The notes below the pieces were generated by a model. That model was given only the letters and a program-made list of their open reading frames with translations. It was not told where the DNA came from and searched no databases. The position numbers and the translations under genes are program-made. A stretch of 64,000 bases of DNA from positions 1-64,000 of the forward strand of contig CAXSDH010000004.1 in the NCBI GenBank assembly GCA_964235765.1. The letters are read 5' to 3'. The DNA is from JAVVHH01 sp964235765 (lineage in GTDB: Bacteria > Pseudomonadota > Alphaproteobacteria > Acetobacterales > Acetobacteraceae). Numbering within the stretch: the stretch's first letter is position 1; each line of letters begins with the position of its first letter. Below, in pieces: positions 8,819-17,029 of the stretch.

Positions 8819-9485
8819 CTACGGCGCTATCTGCGCCGTCCACGACCTGAGCGTGGAGGTGGGCGAGCGCCAGTTCGTGGCCATCCTGGGGGCGAACGGC
8901 GCTGGCAAGTCCACAACCCTGCGCTCCATCGCCGGGCTGCATCGCCCGGTCGGCGGCACCATTAGCCTGGGCGGCAAGGCCATCTCCACGCTGCCGGCGC
9001 ACAAGGTGGTGCGCAGCGGCCTGGCGCTGGTGCCGGAGGGCCGCATGGTCGTGGCGCCCCTGACGGTGGAGGAGAACCTCCGCCTCAGCCGCTTCGCCGG
9101 CCGAGGGAGCGAGCGCGACCTGATGGCCCGGGTGTACGACCTGTTTCCCCGCTTGAAGGAGCGGCGATGCCAGCGTGCCGGGCTGTTGAGCGGTGGCGAG
9201 CAGCAGATGCTGGCGATCGGCCGCGCCTTGATGACGGAGCCGCAAGTGCTGGTGTTGGACGAGCCTTCCATGGGCCTGGCGCCGTCCATCGTGGACCTGG
9301 TGTTCGATGCCATCGACACGCTGCACCGGCAGGGCCAGTCGATCCTGCTGGTGGAGCAGGATGCCGAGATCACGCTGGCCCGCTGCGACTACGCCTACGT
9401 CATGAAGCGCGGGCGCATCGTGGCGTCGGGCGACGCAAGCTCGTTGCGGGCCAATCCCCATATGTTCGACGCCTACTTGGCGTGA
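8790..9485 (+). CDS. Branched-chain amino acid type ABC ATPase (LivF-like)
   Basis: Second ATPase of the transporter, 231 residues. Walker A is GANGAGKST, then GLALVPEGRMV, signature LSGGEQQML, Walker B VLVLDEPSMGLAPS and VEQDA in the switch region. It completes a full LivKHMGF set in one operon with the dehydratase and lyase. Being complete and intact, it contrasts with the livF remnant at 900-1335. Confidence 0.92.
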   Translation: MLSVCGLTASYGAICAVHDLSVEVGERQFVAILGANGAGKSTTLRSIAGLHRPVGGTISLGGKAISTLPAHKVVRSGLALVPEGRMVVAPLTVEENLRLSRFAGRGSERDLMARVYDLFPRLKERRCQRAGLLSGGEQQMLAIGRALMTEPQVLVLDEPSMGLAPSIVDLVFDAIDTLHRQGQSILLVEQDAEITLARCDYAYVMKRGRIVASGDASSLRANPHMFDAYLA

Positions 9486-9499
9486 GGGAGGCCGGCCGC

Positions 9500-9589
9500 A
9501 TGTGGCAGTTCCAGCTCGGCGACGTGACCGTCTCCCGCGCAGGGGAGATGCCGGCGCCGGGCTTCGACCCGGCCTTCTTGGGCGCGACG
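9500..9589 (+). pseudogene. 5' fragment of an MBL-fold metallo-hydrolase gene
   Basis: An ATG at 9500, 15 bases after livF, opens MWQFQLGDVTVSRAGEMPAP followed by GFDPAF. This is the usual first strand of a class of MBL-fold hydrolases. Similarity ends near 9589 and the frame closes at 9661 without the HxHxDH metal motif. The gene appears to be cut off by a rearrangement, so the operon once probably continued. Confidence 0.5.
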
Positions 9590-9833
9590 ACAGCTAGAGG
9601 AAATCACATCAATCGCCACCCGGTCATGGGCAACGGTCAATGCATAACGCTGGGCGTATAAGATCGGAAGGGTGCAGCGGGGTCCGCGTGGACCAAGCGC
9701 CGCCGTCAGCGCTGCCATATAGGCGGCCAGGCGCGATTCGCTGCCTTGCGCGTTCGATCCGCGACCCAAAACCCGCCTTCACGGTTGACAGCACTGTCGG
9801 CCGCATCGGCGAGGAACGGGACGCGACCCAACA
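9590..9833. other. Non-coding or unrecognised stretch at a rearrangement junction
   Basis: No convincing gene on either strand. It joins the broken hydrolase fragment to the convergent ABC operon. No terminal inverted repeats or transposase motif could be recognised. Confidence 0.4.
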
Positions 9834-10574
9834 TCAGGCGGCGTACCAGGGAGCGAGTTGGCGACGGGCGCGGGTCAAGAGCAGCCGGACTGTGACGGCA
9901 AAAAGTGCGAGCATGATTACATAGACGAACGATGCATCCTCGTTCAGCTCTGCTGATTTCTCGAATATAGACATTCCCATTCCGGGGATACTTGCCAGGA
10001 CCTCTACAGCAATGGCGTTGGTTATTCCGCGGGCGAAGCCCAACTCGATACCCGCAACGATGTTCGGCATCGCTGAAGGCAGCGCGATGCCGAACCAGAC
10101 ATGACGGGCTCGCGCCCCAAACATTCGTCCAACGTCAAGAAACTCCCTCGGGATCGCGCGCGTCCCGTCTGCCGTGGTGACGACGACGGGCAGGAAGGCG
10201 GAGATCACGACCACGATCAGCCGTGCCGCAGGTTGATATCCCACGAAGAGCACGATCAGCGGCACCAGCGCGATCAGCGGCAAGGAGTATAGCGAGCGGA
10301 TGTAGAGTGAGAGGAACCAGTTCAGCGCCCGCACTCGGCCCATCGCGACGCCGACCAGCACGCCCAGCACTGAGCCGATCGCCACGCCTTCAACGATGGA
10401 GAGGACCGTGCGCAGCACGGAATGCCAGAAATCGGGATCGGCCAGGGTTGATGGGATCGCTGCGACGATCCCGCTTGGCCGGGCCACGAAATCGGGCAGC
10501 GCCGCTCTGACATATAGCTCCCACGCGAGCAACATCAACGATCCGGCAAGCACAGGGGCGAGGCGTTTGGTCAA
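9834..10574 (-). CDS. ABC transporter permease, SsuC/TauC type
   Basis: Inner-membrane channel subunit, 246 residues, with about six hydrophobic segments. The EAA-loop region FLDVGRMFGARARHVWFGIALPSAMPNI is typical of the nitrate/sulfonate/taurine family. The ATG overlaps the stop of the upstream permease by 4 bases (ATGA). It is the last gene of a four-gene minus-strand operon with two different permeases, suggesting a heterodimeric channel. Confidence 0.88.
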   Translation of the reverse strand: MTKRLAPVLAGSLMLLAWELYVRAALPDFVARPSGIVAAIPSTLADPDFWHSVLRTVLSIVEGVAIGSVLGVLVGVAMGRVRALNWFLSLYIRSLYSLPLIALVPLIVLFVGYQPAARLIVVVISAFLPVVVTTADGTRAIPREFLDVGRMFGARARHVWFGIALPSAMPNIVAGIELGFARGITNAIAVEVLASIPGMGMSIFEKSAELNEDASFVYVIMLALFAVTVRLLLTRARRQLAPWYAA

Positions 10575-11317
10575 CCCACGCCACCTTGTCGCCAGCCGAC
10601 CAATCTTTGTTCGATAAGCTCACCGACGCCGACCAGCAGGACCGCGAGCGCGGCGATGAACACCGTCACGGCCAGAACCGAGGCGGAATCCACCACCGTC
10701 GTCCCTCGGAGCAGCACGGCCGCGACGCCGTCGGGGTTGAGGAAGAACTCCGCCACCAGCGTCCCGGCCATGGCCAGCGCGATGGATTGCTTGATCCCCG
10801 ACATCGCGAACGGCGTGACGTAGGGAAGGATGACGTCCCTCCAGAGCTGCCGCTCGGTGGAGCCGAACATGGCAGCTGCATCGAGGTAGAGGCGAGGAAT
10901 GCTGCGCGCGCCTTGGGTCACACCGAACAGGATCGGGAAGATGGAGATCAGCACGGCTACCAGCAGCTTTGGCCAGAACCCAAAGCCGAGCGTCACCGAG
11001 ACGAACGGGACCAGCGCGATCGTGGGGGTGGCGTAGAGGACGTAGACCCAGGGTTCGAGCGCATCCGACACCAGGCGAAGGCGAGCGAGTGCGAGGCCGA
11101 AGGCCACGCCGAGTACGATCGAGATCGCCAGCGTTGCGAAATAGAGCCGGGCCGAGACGCCGAGTGCCGGCAGCAGCGGACCGGAGGACAGCATCGCCCA
11201 CAGCCGGGCCATGGTCGTGGTAAAGGGCACGAACAGGATGCCGAAGCTGTGCCCCAGCGCCTGCCAAAGGCCGATCAGCAGCGCCGCACTCAGCCCGTAG
11301 CACGCCAGCCTGGTCAT
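10571..11317 (-). CDS. ABC transporter permease, SsuC/TauC type
   Basis: A 248-residue membrane subunit paralogous to its neighbour. Hydrophobic segments start right after MTRLACYGL. The EAA loop reads YLDAAAMFGSTERQLWRDVILPYVTPF. The ATG at 11317 was chosen because upstream sequence in the same frame is arginine-rich and overlaps the binding-protein gene. Confidence 0.88.
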   Translation of the reverse strand: MTRLACYGLSAALLIGLWQALGHSFGILFVPFTTTMARLWAMLSSGPLLPALGVSARLYFATLAISIVLGVAFGLALARLRLVSDALEPWVYVLYATPTIALVPFVSVTLGFGFWPKLLVAVLISIFPILFGVTQGARSIPRLYLDAAAMFGSTERQLWRDVILPYVTPFAMSGIKQSIALAMAGTLVAEFFLNPDGVAAVLLRGTTVVDSASVLAVTVFIAALAVLLVGVGELIEQRLVGWRQGGVG

Positions 11318-11339
11318 CGGCCCGTGCCGTCCGCAGGCG

Positions 11340-12404
11340 CTATTGCGCCTTGCCCTGCAGGCGCTTCGCTGCCTCGTCGTAGAGCGACGTGTCCACGGCC
11401 TTGTCGTAGGCGGGTGCGTCGGCGCGCGCGATGGTGCCGATCTGCACCAACTGCGCCTCCTGGCGCATGAACTGGTCCTTGTCGAGGCCGTTGTTGTTGA
11501 CCCAATAGCCAATCGCCTGCAGCCGTTCGATCGCCGCCAGCGCGACCTTGGGATCGATCTGACTCGCCTTGGACACGATTGCGGCGAACTTCTCACGGTC
11601 CTGGGGCGCCGGGCTGCTCATGAAACGCTGGGTGCGGATCCACACCTCGAGAAAACGGACCAGCGCCTCGCGGTTGCCTTCGACGCCCTTGCGGGAGGCC
11701 AGGATCATTCCGTAATGCAGGTCCTTGGCGATGGAGGCGGGCGCCGGGATCTGGTGAAGCTGCTTGCCGCTGCGGAACTCGGCCTCCGCCAACTCGTCCA
11801 CGTGGAACACGCCGTGATGCACCTGCCCAGCAATGGTTGCCTTGACCAGTGCCGCATTCGCCACGTCGATCGTCGTGACATCGCTGAGGCTCAGCTTGCA
11901 GCTATCGAGCAGCGCGCCGAGGTAGAGGTAGCGGGCGTTGTTGATGCCGTCCGCGGCGATGGTCTTGCCACGGAGGTCGGCGCAGCTCTTGACGGCCGGG
12001 TCATCGGACGCGATCAGCCAGTCCTGGGTGTTCTGGCCGGCGATCGCCACCACTTGCCCGCCGGACGCCATCAGGTTGAGACCCGGCGTCGTCGCGGTCC
12101 AACCGACATCGGCCTCGCCGGTCAAGATGATCTTGGCGGTATCCGCGGCGCGCTGAAACCAGCGGGTGGTCACATCGAGCCCGGCATCCCGAAAGTAGCC
12201 GAGCGACTCCGCGACATCGACGAAAGTGTTCGAGAAGATCGGCGGGCGGCCGACGGCAGTGATGGTGATCTTGATCGGGCTGCTATTCGCTGTCTGCGCC
12301 GTTGCCGAGCCGGATGGTCCAACTGCGGTCATCGCCAGCGCGAGCATGGCCGCGCCGAGCAAATACCGGGTGGGCCGCCGCTTCGATCCGTTCGTATCCG
12401 CCAT
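11340..12404 (-). CDS. ABC transporter substrate-binding protein, NMT1/TauA type
   Basis: Periplasmic binding protein of 354 residues with a twin-Arg-containing, conventional signal peptide ending ...GSATA near residue 36. The mature part opens with IKITITAVG and includes FRDAGLDVTTRWFQ and GEADVGWT, patterns of the SsuA/ThiY superfamily. Two ATGs stand in tandem; the second (12404) is placed 6 bases after AGGAGG and is the better start. AGGAGG itself overlaps the stop of the upstream ATPase. The ligand is probably a small aromatic or heterocyclic acid handled by the enzymes at 14314-21581. Confidence 0.88.
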   Translation of the reverse strand: MADTNGSKRRPTRYLLGAAMLALAMTAVGPSGSATAQTANSSPIKITITAVGRPPIFSNTFVDVAESLGYFRDAGLDVTTRWFQRAADTAKIILTGEADVGWTATTPGLNLMASGGQVVAIAGQNTQDWLIASDDPAVKSCADLRGKTIAADGINNARYLYLGALLDSCKLSLSDVTTIDVANAALVKATIAGQVHHGVFHVDELAEAEFRSGKQLHQIPAPASIAKDLHYGMILASRKGVEGNREALVRFLEVWIRTQRFMSSPAPQDREKFAAIVSKASQIDPKVALAAIERLQAIGYWVNNNGLDKDQFMRQEAQLVQIGTIARADAPAYDKAVDTSLYDEAAKRLQGKAQ

Positions 12405-12414
12405 CATCAGCCTC

Positions 12415-13227
12415 CTAATTGTCGAAAAGGTCGTGCCAGACTTGTTCACGCAACCTGATGAAACGCGGGTCGAGCACCACGCTGCGGTCACGGGGGCGCG
12501 GCAGGTCCACCGTTCGGATCGCCCGTATTCCGGCTGGCCGCCCGCCCAGCACGATGACCGTGTCACCCATCAGCACGGCCTCATCGATGGCATGGGTGAC
12601 GAACACCATCGCCGTCGGCCGCACGTCCCAAATCCGCAGCATCTCGAACTGCAGGGACTCGCGCGTTTGCGCGTCGATGGCGCTGAACGGCTCGTCCATC
12701 AGGAGCAGCTTCGGCTCCATCACCAGCGCCCGCGCGAGCCCGGCGCGTTGTTGCATGCCGCCGGAGAGTTGGTGGGGATAGGATTTCTCGAAGCCTTTGA
12801 GCCCGACCAGGCCGATGGCCTCGTCTACCCGGCGCTCGATCTCGGGCCGCGACGCGCCGCGCAGTTTCAGCCCGTAGGCGATGTTGTTCCAAAGGTTCTT
12901 CCAAGGGAACAGACCGAAACTCTGGAACACCATGGAGACGGACGGAAGCGGCTTGCGCACAGGCGTGCCCTGAACCCGGATCTCGCCACCCGACAGAGAC
13001 GTGAGCCCGGCGATGCAACGTAGCAATGTTGTCTTGCCGCAGCCGGACGGCCCTACGATGCTGACGACCTCGACCTTGCCCACGGTGAGGTTCACGCCAT
13101 CCAGAATCGTCCTCGGTCCGTAGCGCACCTGCGCGTCGCGGATGACCACCAGCGGCTCGGCGCCTGCTCGCGCTGGTTCTGCCGGCAGTGCCAGTCCGAC
13201 TGGGTCAGACAGGCGCGAAGACACCAA
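12415..13227 (-). CDS. ABC transporter ATP-binding protein, SsuB/TauB type
   Basis: ATPase of 270 residues: Walker A GPSGCGKTT, MVFQSFGLFPWKN, signature LSGGMQQRAGLARAL, Walker B LLLMDEPFSAID and VTHAIDEA. It is the first gene of the operon. The only starts in this frame are TTG 13227 or GTG 13224, and neither has a good ribosome site. A strong AGGAGGAGA lies instead before an out-of-frame ATG at 13258 (see the 17-codon frame). Confidence 0.88.
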   Translation of the reverse strand: MVSSRLSDPVGLALPAEPARAGAEPLVVIRDAQVRYGPRTILDGVNLTVGKVEVVSIVGPSGCGKTTLLRCIAGLTSLSGGEIRVQGTPVRKPLPSVSMVFQSFGLFPWKNLWNNIAYGLKLRGASRPEIERRVDEAIGLVGLKGFEKSYPHQLSGGMQQRAGLARALVMEPKLLLMDEPFSAIDAQTRESLQFEMLRIWDVRPTAMVFVTHAIDEAVLMGDTVIVLGGRPAGIRAIRTVDLPRPRDRSVVLDPRFIRLREQVWHDLFDN

Positions 13228-13258
13228 CGAGGGCGCAAGCGCCGACGAGCCGAACCAT
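13205..13258 (-). other. 17-codon upstream frame with strong ribosome site, before ssuB-like gene
   Basis: ATG at 13258 preceded by AGGAGGAGACAAGA reads MVRLVGACALVGVFAPV and stops inside the ATPase gene, in a different frame. It could be a leader that feeds ribosomes to the ATPase start by reinitiation. Alternatively it is the true N-terminus displaced by a one-base sequencing error or frameshift. Confidence 0.4.
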
Positions 13259-13289
13259 TCTTGTCTCCTCCTGGGCGGTCAGCCCGTAT

Positions 13290-13301
13290 TAAGACGTCTT
13301 A
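13290..13301. promoter_or_regulatory. GntR operator site 1, TAAGACGTCTTA
   Basis: Perfect 12-bp palindrome 32 bases before the ribosome-bound start region of the transporter operon. On the minus strand it lies just downstream of a TTGACG and TAAAAT pair that could be the promoter. The same core occurs at 14191 and 16970. Confidence 0.7.
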
Positions 13302-13358
13302 TGTCCATTTTAGGCGCGTCGTTTCGTGGGGCGTCAAGGGGCAACCCGGCGCGCCCGC

Positions 13359-14102
13359 TCATGGACTGCGGCAGTCCGGGTTGACGAGCCGATGGCGGAA
13401 GCGGAACCGGTCCGCTTTGTAGAAGGTGCGTGAGCATTCCACTCCGCGCCCGTCCGCACAGGTGAGGAAGCGCTCCATCAGGATGATCGGATGCTCCTCC
13501 GCCACATCCAGCATCTCGGCGCGGAAGGCATCCGCGACAATGAATTCGATCGTCTCCTCCGCGCTGGAGAGGTGGATGCCGAAGCTGCGTTCGAGCGTCA
13601 GACTCAGCGGCGGCTCCAGGTCCGAGTCCAGCAGCGTGGGCGCGACCTCCACGGGGATGTAGCTGGTACGGAACGCCACCCGCTCGCGGCCTGCGGTGAG
13701 TAGCTTGCGCACCTTGAACACCGGCCCATCCAGCGGCAGGCCCAGCCTTGCGGCGATCCACTCCGGTACTGGGACCGTCTCGCGGCTGAACACCGAGACC
13801 GTGTCGGCGCGGGCAGCATCGAACCCGCTTAGCAGGAAGTGCTCATGCTCGCCGAGGCTCTCCGCCAGGCGGGGAACGACCACGAAGGTGCCGCGGCCCT
13901 GCCGCCGTTCCAGCAAGCCTTCATCCACCAGGGAGGTAATGGCCTGCCGCACCGTCACGCGCGACAAGGCGTAGCCATCGCAGAGTTGGGCCTCCGTCGG
14001 GATCTGTTCGCCGGGCCGCAGATCGAATGTGATCAGGTTGCGCAGCGCGTGCTTGAGTTGCAGCCAAAGCGGAGTGCTGCCGTGCCGCTGGATCGGTCGC
14101 AT
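13359..14102 (-). CDS. GntR family regulator, HutC subfamily (UTRA effector domain)
   Basis: Transcription factor of 247 residues. An N-terminal winged helix (about 10-75: TPLWLQLKHALRN, LCDGYALSRVTVRQAI, GRGTFV) is followed by a UTRA ligand-binding domain (about 90-240) with the family-typical ending FYKADRFRFRHRL. The ATG at 14102 fits the usual GntR start; the frame extends far upstream without similarity. It sits between the transporter operon it probably represses and the divergent molybdenum hydroxylase genes. The ligand is likely a pathway intermediate. Confidence 0.9.
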   Translation of the reverse strand: MRPIQRHGSTPLWLQLKHALRNLITFDLRPGEQIPTEAQLCDGYALSRVTVRQAITSLVDEGLLERRQGRGTFVVVPRLAESLGEHEHFLLSGFDAARADTVSVFSRETVPVPEWIAARLGLPLDGPVFKVRKLLTAGRERVAFRTSYIPVEVAPTLLDSDLEPPLSLTLERSFGIHLSSAEETIEFIVADAFRAEMLDVAEEHPIILMERFLTCADGRGVECSRTFYKADRFRFRHRLVNPDCRSP

Positions 14103-14190
14103 CGCAGCGGGTTGGACTTCGCTCAAGCAACCCACCCCCTTGCCCCGGCAAATGTTGACGACCGCATCCCTGCATCCCACATTGTTGTCA

Positions 14191-14202
14191 TAAGACGACT
14201 TA
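14191..14202. promoter_or_regulatory. GntR operator site 2, TAAGACGACTTA
   Basis: Copy of the palindromic core in the 211-bp region between divergent gntR and the hydroxylase genes; it could serve autoregulation and the hydroxylase promoter together. Confidence 0.65.
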
Positions 14203-14313
14203 AGCTCGCCGCCGCAGGTTAGGACATCTCTATGCCGGTCTTGACCACCGACGTCCAACCCCTTCGCAGGATCGCAGCCCCGGACCCGGTCGCTCCAGTG
14301 TTGGCCTGAAGCA

Positions 14314-14772
14314 ATGCAGCTCCTGGTCAACGGCTTACCGCACGACGCCCCGTGCCGCGAAGACGACACGTTGTTGCACGTGCTGCGCAACCACCTCGGA
14401 TTGCTGGGCACCCGGTTCGGCTGCGGACATGAGGCCTGCGGGGCTTGCCGCGTTCTGATCGACGGCGTGCCCGCCTGGAGCTGCACCTTCCGTGCCGGTG
14501 ACCTCGGCAGCAGGGCAGTGACGACGGTGGAGGGACTGGAGGAACTTCCGGTGCTGCAGGAGGCATTCCTGCGGGAACAGGCGGCCCAGTGCGGATACTG
14601 CATTTCCGGCATCCTCGTCGCTACGGCGGCCCTCCTGCGGCGCGGGCAGGCGCTCGATCGCGCAGCGGTGGCTGCGGCGCTCGATGATCACCTATGCCGC
14701 TGCGGCGCCCACAACCGCATCGTCTCCGCCGTGCTCCGCGCCGCCGACCTCCTGCGGGACCGGGCGGCATGA
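14314..14772 (+). CDS. Molybdenum hydroxylase [2Fe-2S] subunit (IorA/NicA/CoxS-like)
   Basis: Electron-transfer subunit, 152 residues, with two [2Fe-2S] clusters. The plant-ferredoxin-type ligands are Cys37, Cys42, Cys45 and Cys57; the second cluster uses Cys93/Cys96 (CGYC) and Cys128/Cys130 (CRC). It pairs with the molybdopterin subunit whose ATG overlaps its stop (ATGA). No FAD (CoxM) subunit is present, as in isoquinoline 1-oxidoreductase and nicotinate dehydrogenase, which pass electrons to cytochromes. Confidence 0.92.
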   Translation: MQLLVNGLPHDAPCREDDTLLHVLRNHLGLLGTRFGCGHEACGACRVLIDGVPAWSCTFRAGDLGSRAVTTVEGLEELPVLQEAFLREQAAQCGYCISGILVATAALLRRGQALDRAAVAAALDDHLCRCGAHNRIVSAVLRAADLLRDRAA

Positions 14773-16907
14773 TCCGCAACGACCTGCCGCGCAGCCTCAT
14801 CGACAACCCGATGCTCGATCGCTGGCTCCGGTTCGAGCAGGGCGGCGCAATCCACCTCGGCACGGGCAAGGTGGAGCTTGGCCAGGGTGTCCTGACCGCG
14901 CTGCGACAGATGGCCGCCGAGGAACTCGAGGTCGAGCCGGATCGGATCCGGGTCGTGTCCGGCGAGACCGGCCTCTCGCCGGAGGAGGGAATGACTGCCG
15001 GCAGCCAATCGATCGAGGCGTCCGGCGGCGCCATCCGCCTCGTCTGCGCCGAGGTGCGCGCCCTTGCCGCCGCCGCCGCCGCCGCGCAACTCGGTTGTCG
15101 CGTGGCTGAGCTCTCGGTCAGGGACGGCGAGTTCCTCCAGGCGGGCGCATCGACCGGGACAACTTATTGGACCTTGGCCGACCGGCTCGACTTGCACCGG
15201 CATGCCACCGGAGCCGCGCCGCCGCGCCGGCCAGACGAGTTCCGCCTCATCGGCCAAAGCCTTCCCCGCACCGACCTGCCGGCTAAGCTGTGCGGCCCCG
15301 GCTTCATCCATGACTTGCGGCCGGATGGATTGCTGCATGCCCGGGTGCTCCGTACCCCGGGCCGGGGCGCGTCCATCGTCTCGGTGGACGAAGCCCGCAT
15401 CCGGCGTGCCGCCGGACCGCCGATAACCATCGTTCGCCTTCACGATTTCCTTGCCTTCGCGGCCGAGGACGAGGCTGCGGCCGACCGGGCGCTGGAGGCT
15501 GCGGCGGGTGCAGTTACCTGGAGCGGCGGCAATGCCGGGCAGCCGCTCCATGCCGATCCGCGCTACCTGCTTACCCTGCCAACGATCGACCGTGTCGTCA
15601 CTGCGCCCGCCCGGGCCGGGTCCGCCGGCACCGGCCGCGCCGTGGAAGCCACCTACACCCGGCCCTATATCGCGCACGGCTCCATCGGCCCAAGCTGCGC
15701 CTTGGGGCTTTGGGACGGCGCCAGGCTTACGGTCTGGTCGCACTCGCAGGGGGTTGGCCCGTTGCGCCACTCGATCGCGCGCGCGCTCAGGCTCGATCCG
15801 GGCACCGTCACGGTGCTGCACCGGCCTGGGGCCGGCTGCTATGGCCATAACGGTGCAGACGACGCAGCGCTCGATGCGGCGCTGGTCGCACGCAGCATGC
15901 CCGGCCGGCCCGTCCGCGTCCGCTGGACCCGCGAGGATGAGCTCTCGGCCGGCCCCGTCGGCGGCGCCTCGGTCGTCAGCCTACGTGCAGAACTCGACGC
16001 GGATGGACGGCCCGCAAGCTGGGACGTGCAGATATGGAGCCCGCCGCACGGCCAACGCCCCGGCGCCAATGGCGGAATCAACCTGCTTGCCGAACTTGCC
16101 CTGGCGGACCACGAGCAGTCCGGTGGTTCCGACGACGTGCCGGACGCCGCCGGCGGTGGCGGCAACCGCAATTCGCTCGCGTTGTACGACCTGCCGGAGC
16201 AGCGGGTGCTGCACCACCTGGTCGCGGACCCGCCGTTGCGCACATCCTCGCTGCGCGGCCTGGGTGCGCAGGCCAACGTGTTCGCTATCGAGAGCTTCAT
16301 GGACGAACTGGCGGAGGCTGCCGGGTGCGACCCGGTGCAGTACCGGCTCGGGCTGCTGTCCGACCCCCGCGCGCGCCGGGTGGTCGAGGAGGTTGCGGCG
16401 ATGTCCGGCTGGCACGACCGCGGCGCTGCCGGCGGGGGCAGCGGGCTCGGCATTGCCTTCAGCCGCTACAAGAACCGGGCAGCCTATCTGGCCGCGGTGG
16501 CCGAGGTCGAGCTGGGCGAGGAGGTGTTGGTGCGCCGGCTGTGGTGCGCCGTGGATGCCGGGCTCGTCATCAATCCGGACGGGGCGGCCAATCAGGTCGA
16601 GGGCGGCGCAGTGCAAGCGACGAGTTGGACGCTCAAGGAGGAGGTGCGGGTGGACACGCCCGGCATCGTCTCCCGCACCTGGGACACGTATCCCATCCTG
16701 CGTTTCAGCGAAGTGCCCGAGGTGCAGACGCGGTTCGTCGGCTCGCAGGACGATCCGCCGCTCGGGCTTGGCGAAGTCGCGCTCGGCCCGGTCACAGCGG
16801 CGATCGGCAACGCCCTCGCGCATGCCCTAGGCACGCGCATACGCGACTTGCCGTTCTCCCGCGAGCGTCTCCTCGCGTCGCTGCTGCCGAACGCTGCTGA
16901 GACCTAG
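14769..16907 (+). CDS. Molybdenum hydroxylase molybdopterin subunit (IorB/NicB-like)
   Basis: Large catalytic subunit, 712 residues, expected to insert oxygen from water into a heteroaromatic ring or aldehyde. The N-terminal GTGKVELGQGVLTAL and DRIRVVSGETGLSPEEG segments are typical of the isoquinoline/nicotinate dehydrogenase branch. The active-site glutamate is in GLGEVALGP (about Glu669). No twin-arginine signal is seen, so the enzyme is probably cytoplasmic. Homologues often carry a C-terminal cytochrome domain; here there is none. Substrate unknown. Confidence 0.88.
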   Translation: MIRNDLPRSLIDNPMLDRWLRFEQGGAIHLGTGKVELGQGVLTALRQMAAEELEVEPDRIRVVSGETGLSPEEGMTAGSQSIEASGGAIRLVCAEVRALAAAAAAAQLGCRVAELSVRDGEFLQAGASTGTTYWTLADRLDLHRHATGAAPPRRPDEFRLIGQSLPRTDLPAKLCGPGFIHDLRPDGLLHARVLRTPGRGASIVSVDEARIRRAAGPPITIVRLHDFLAFAAEDEAAADRALEAAAGAVTWSGGNAGQPLHADPRYLLTLPTIDRVVTAPARAGSAGTGRAVEATYTRPYIAHGSIGPSCALGLWDGARLTVWSHSQGVGPLRHSIARALRLDPGTVTVLHRPGAGCYGHNGADDAALDAALVARSMPGRPVRVRWTREDELSAGPVGGASVVSLRAELDADGRPASWDVQIWSPPHGQRPGANGGINLLAELALADHEQSGGSDDVPDAAGGGGNRNSLALYDLPEQRVLHHLVADPPLRTSSLRGLGAQANVFAIESFMDELAEAAGCDPVQYRLGLLSDPRARRVVEEVAAMSGWHDRGAAGGGSGLGIAFSRYKNRAAYLAAVAEVELGEEVLVRRLWCAVDAGLVINPDGAANQVEGGAVQATSWTLKEEVRVDTPGIVSRTWDTYPILRFSEVPEVQTRFVGSQDDPPLGLGEVALGPVTAAIGNALAHALGTRIRDLPFSRERLLASLLPNAAET

Positions 16908-16969
16908 CGGCGGGTCATGCGAACCGATCGAGCGGAGCCACCGGGTCGTGACCTTGACCCACAATGGAT

Positions 16970-16981
16970 TAAGATGACTTA
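16970..16981. promoter_or_regulatory. GntR operator site 3, TAAGATGACTTA
   Basis: Third copy of the core, between a TTGACC and a TAATAC element that form a plausible promoter for the hydrolase-amidohydrolase operon. Repressor binding here would block that promoter. Sites 1 (minus strand) and 3 share the longer context CTTAATACG. Confidence 0.68.
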
Positions 16982-17029
16982 ATACGACAGGCGCGCCTCG
17001 AATGAGCCCGCTGTAGGGAGGACGACCCC

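Noticed and set aside
16943..16960. GGGTC-8-GACCC inverted repeat considered as a terminator after the Mo hydroxylase
   Set aside because: Arms of only 5 bp and no T-run; it overlaps the likely -35 region of the next operon.
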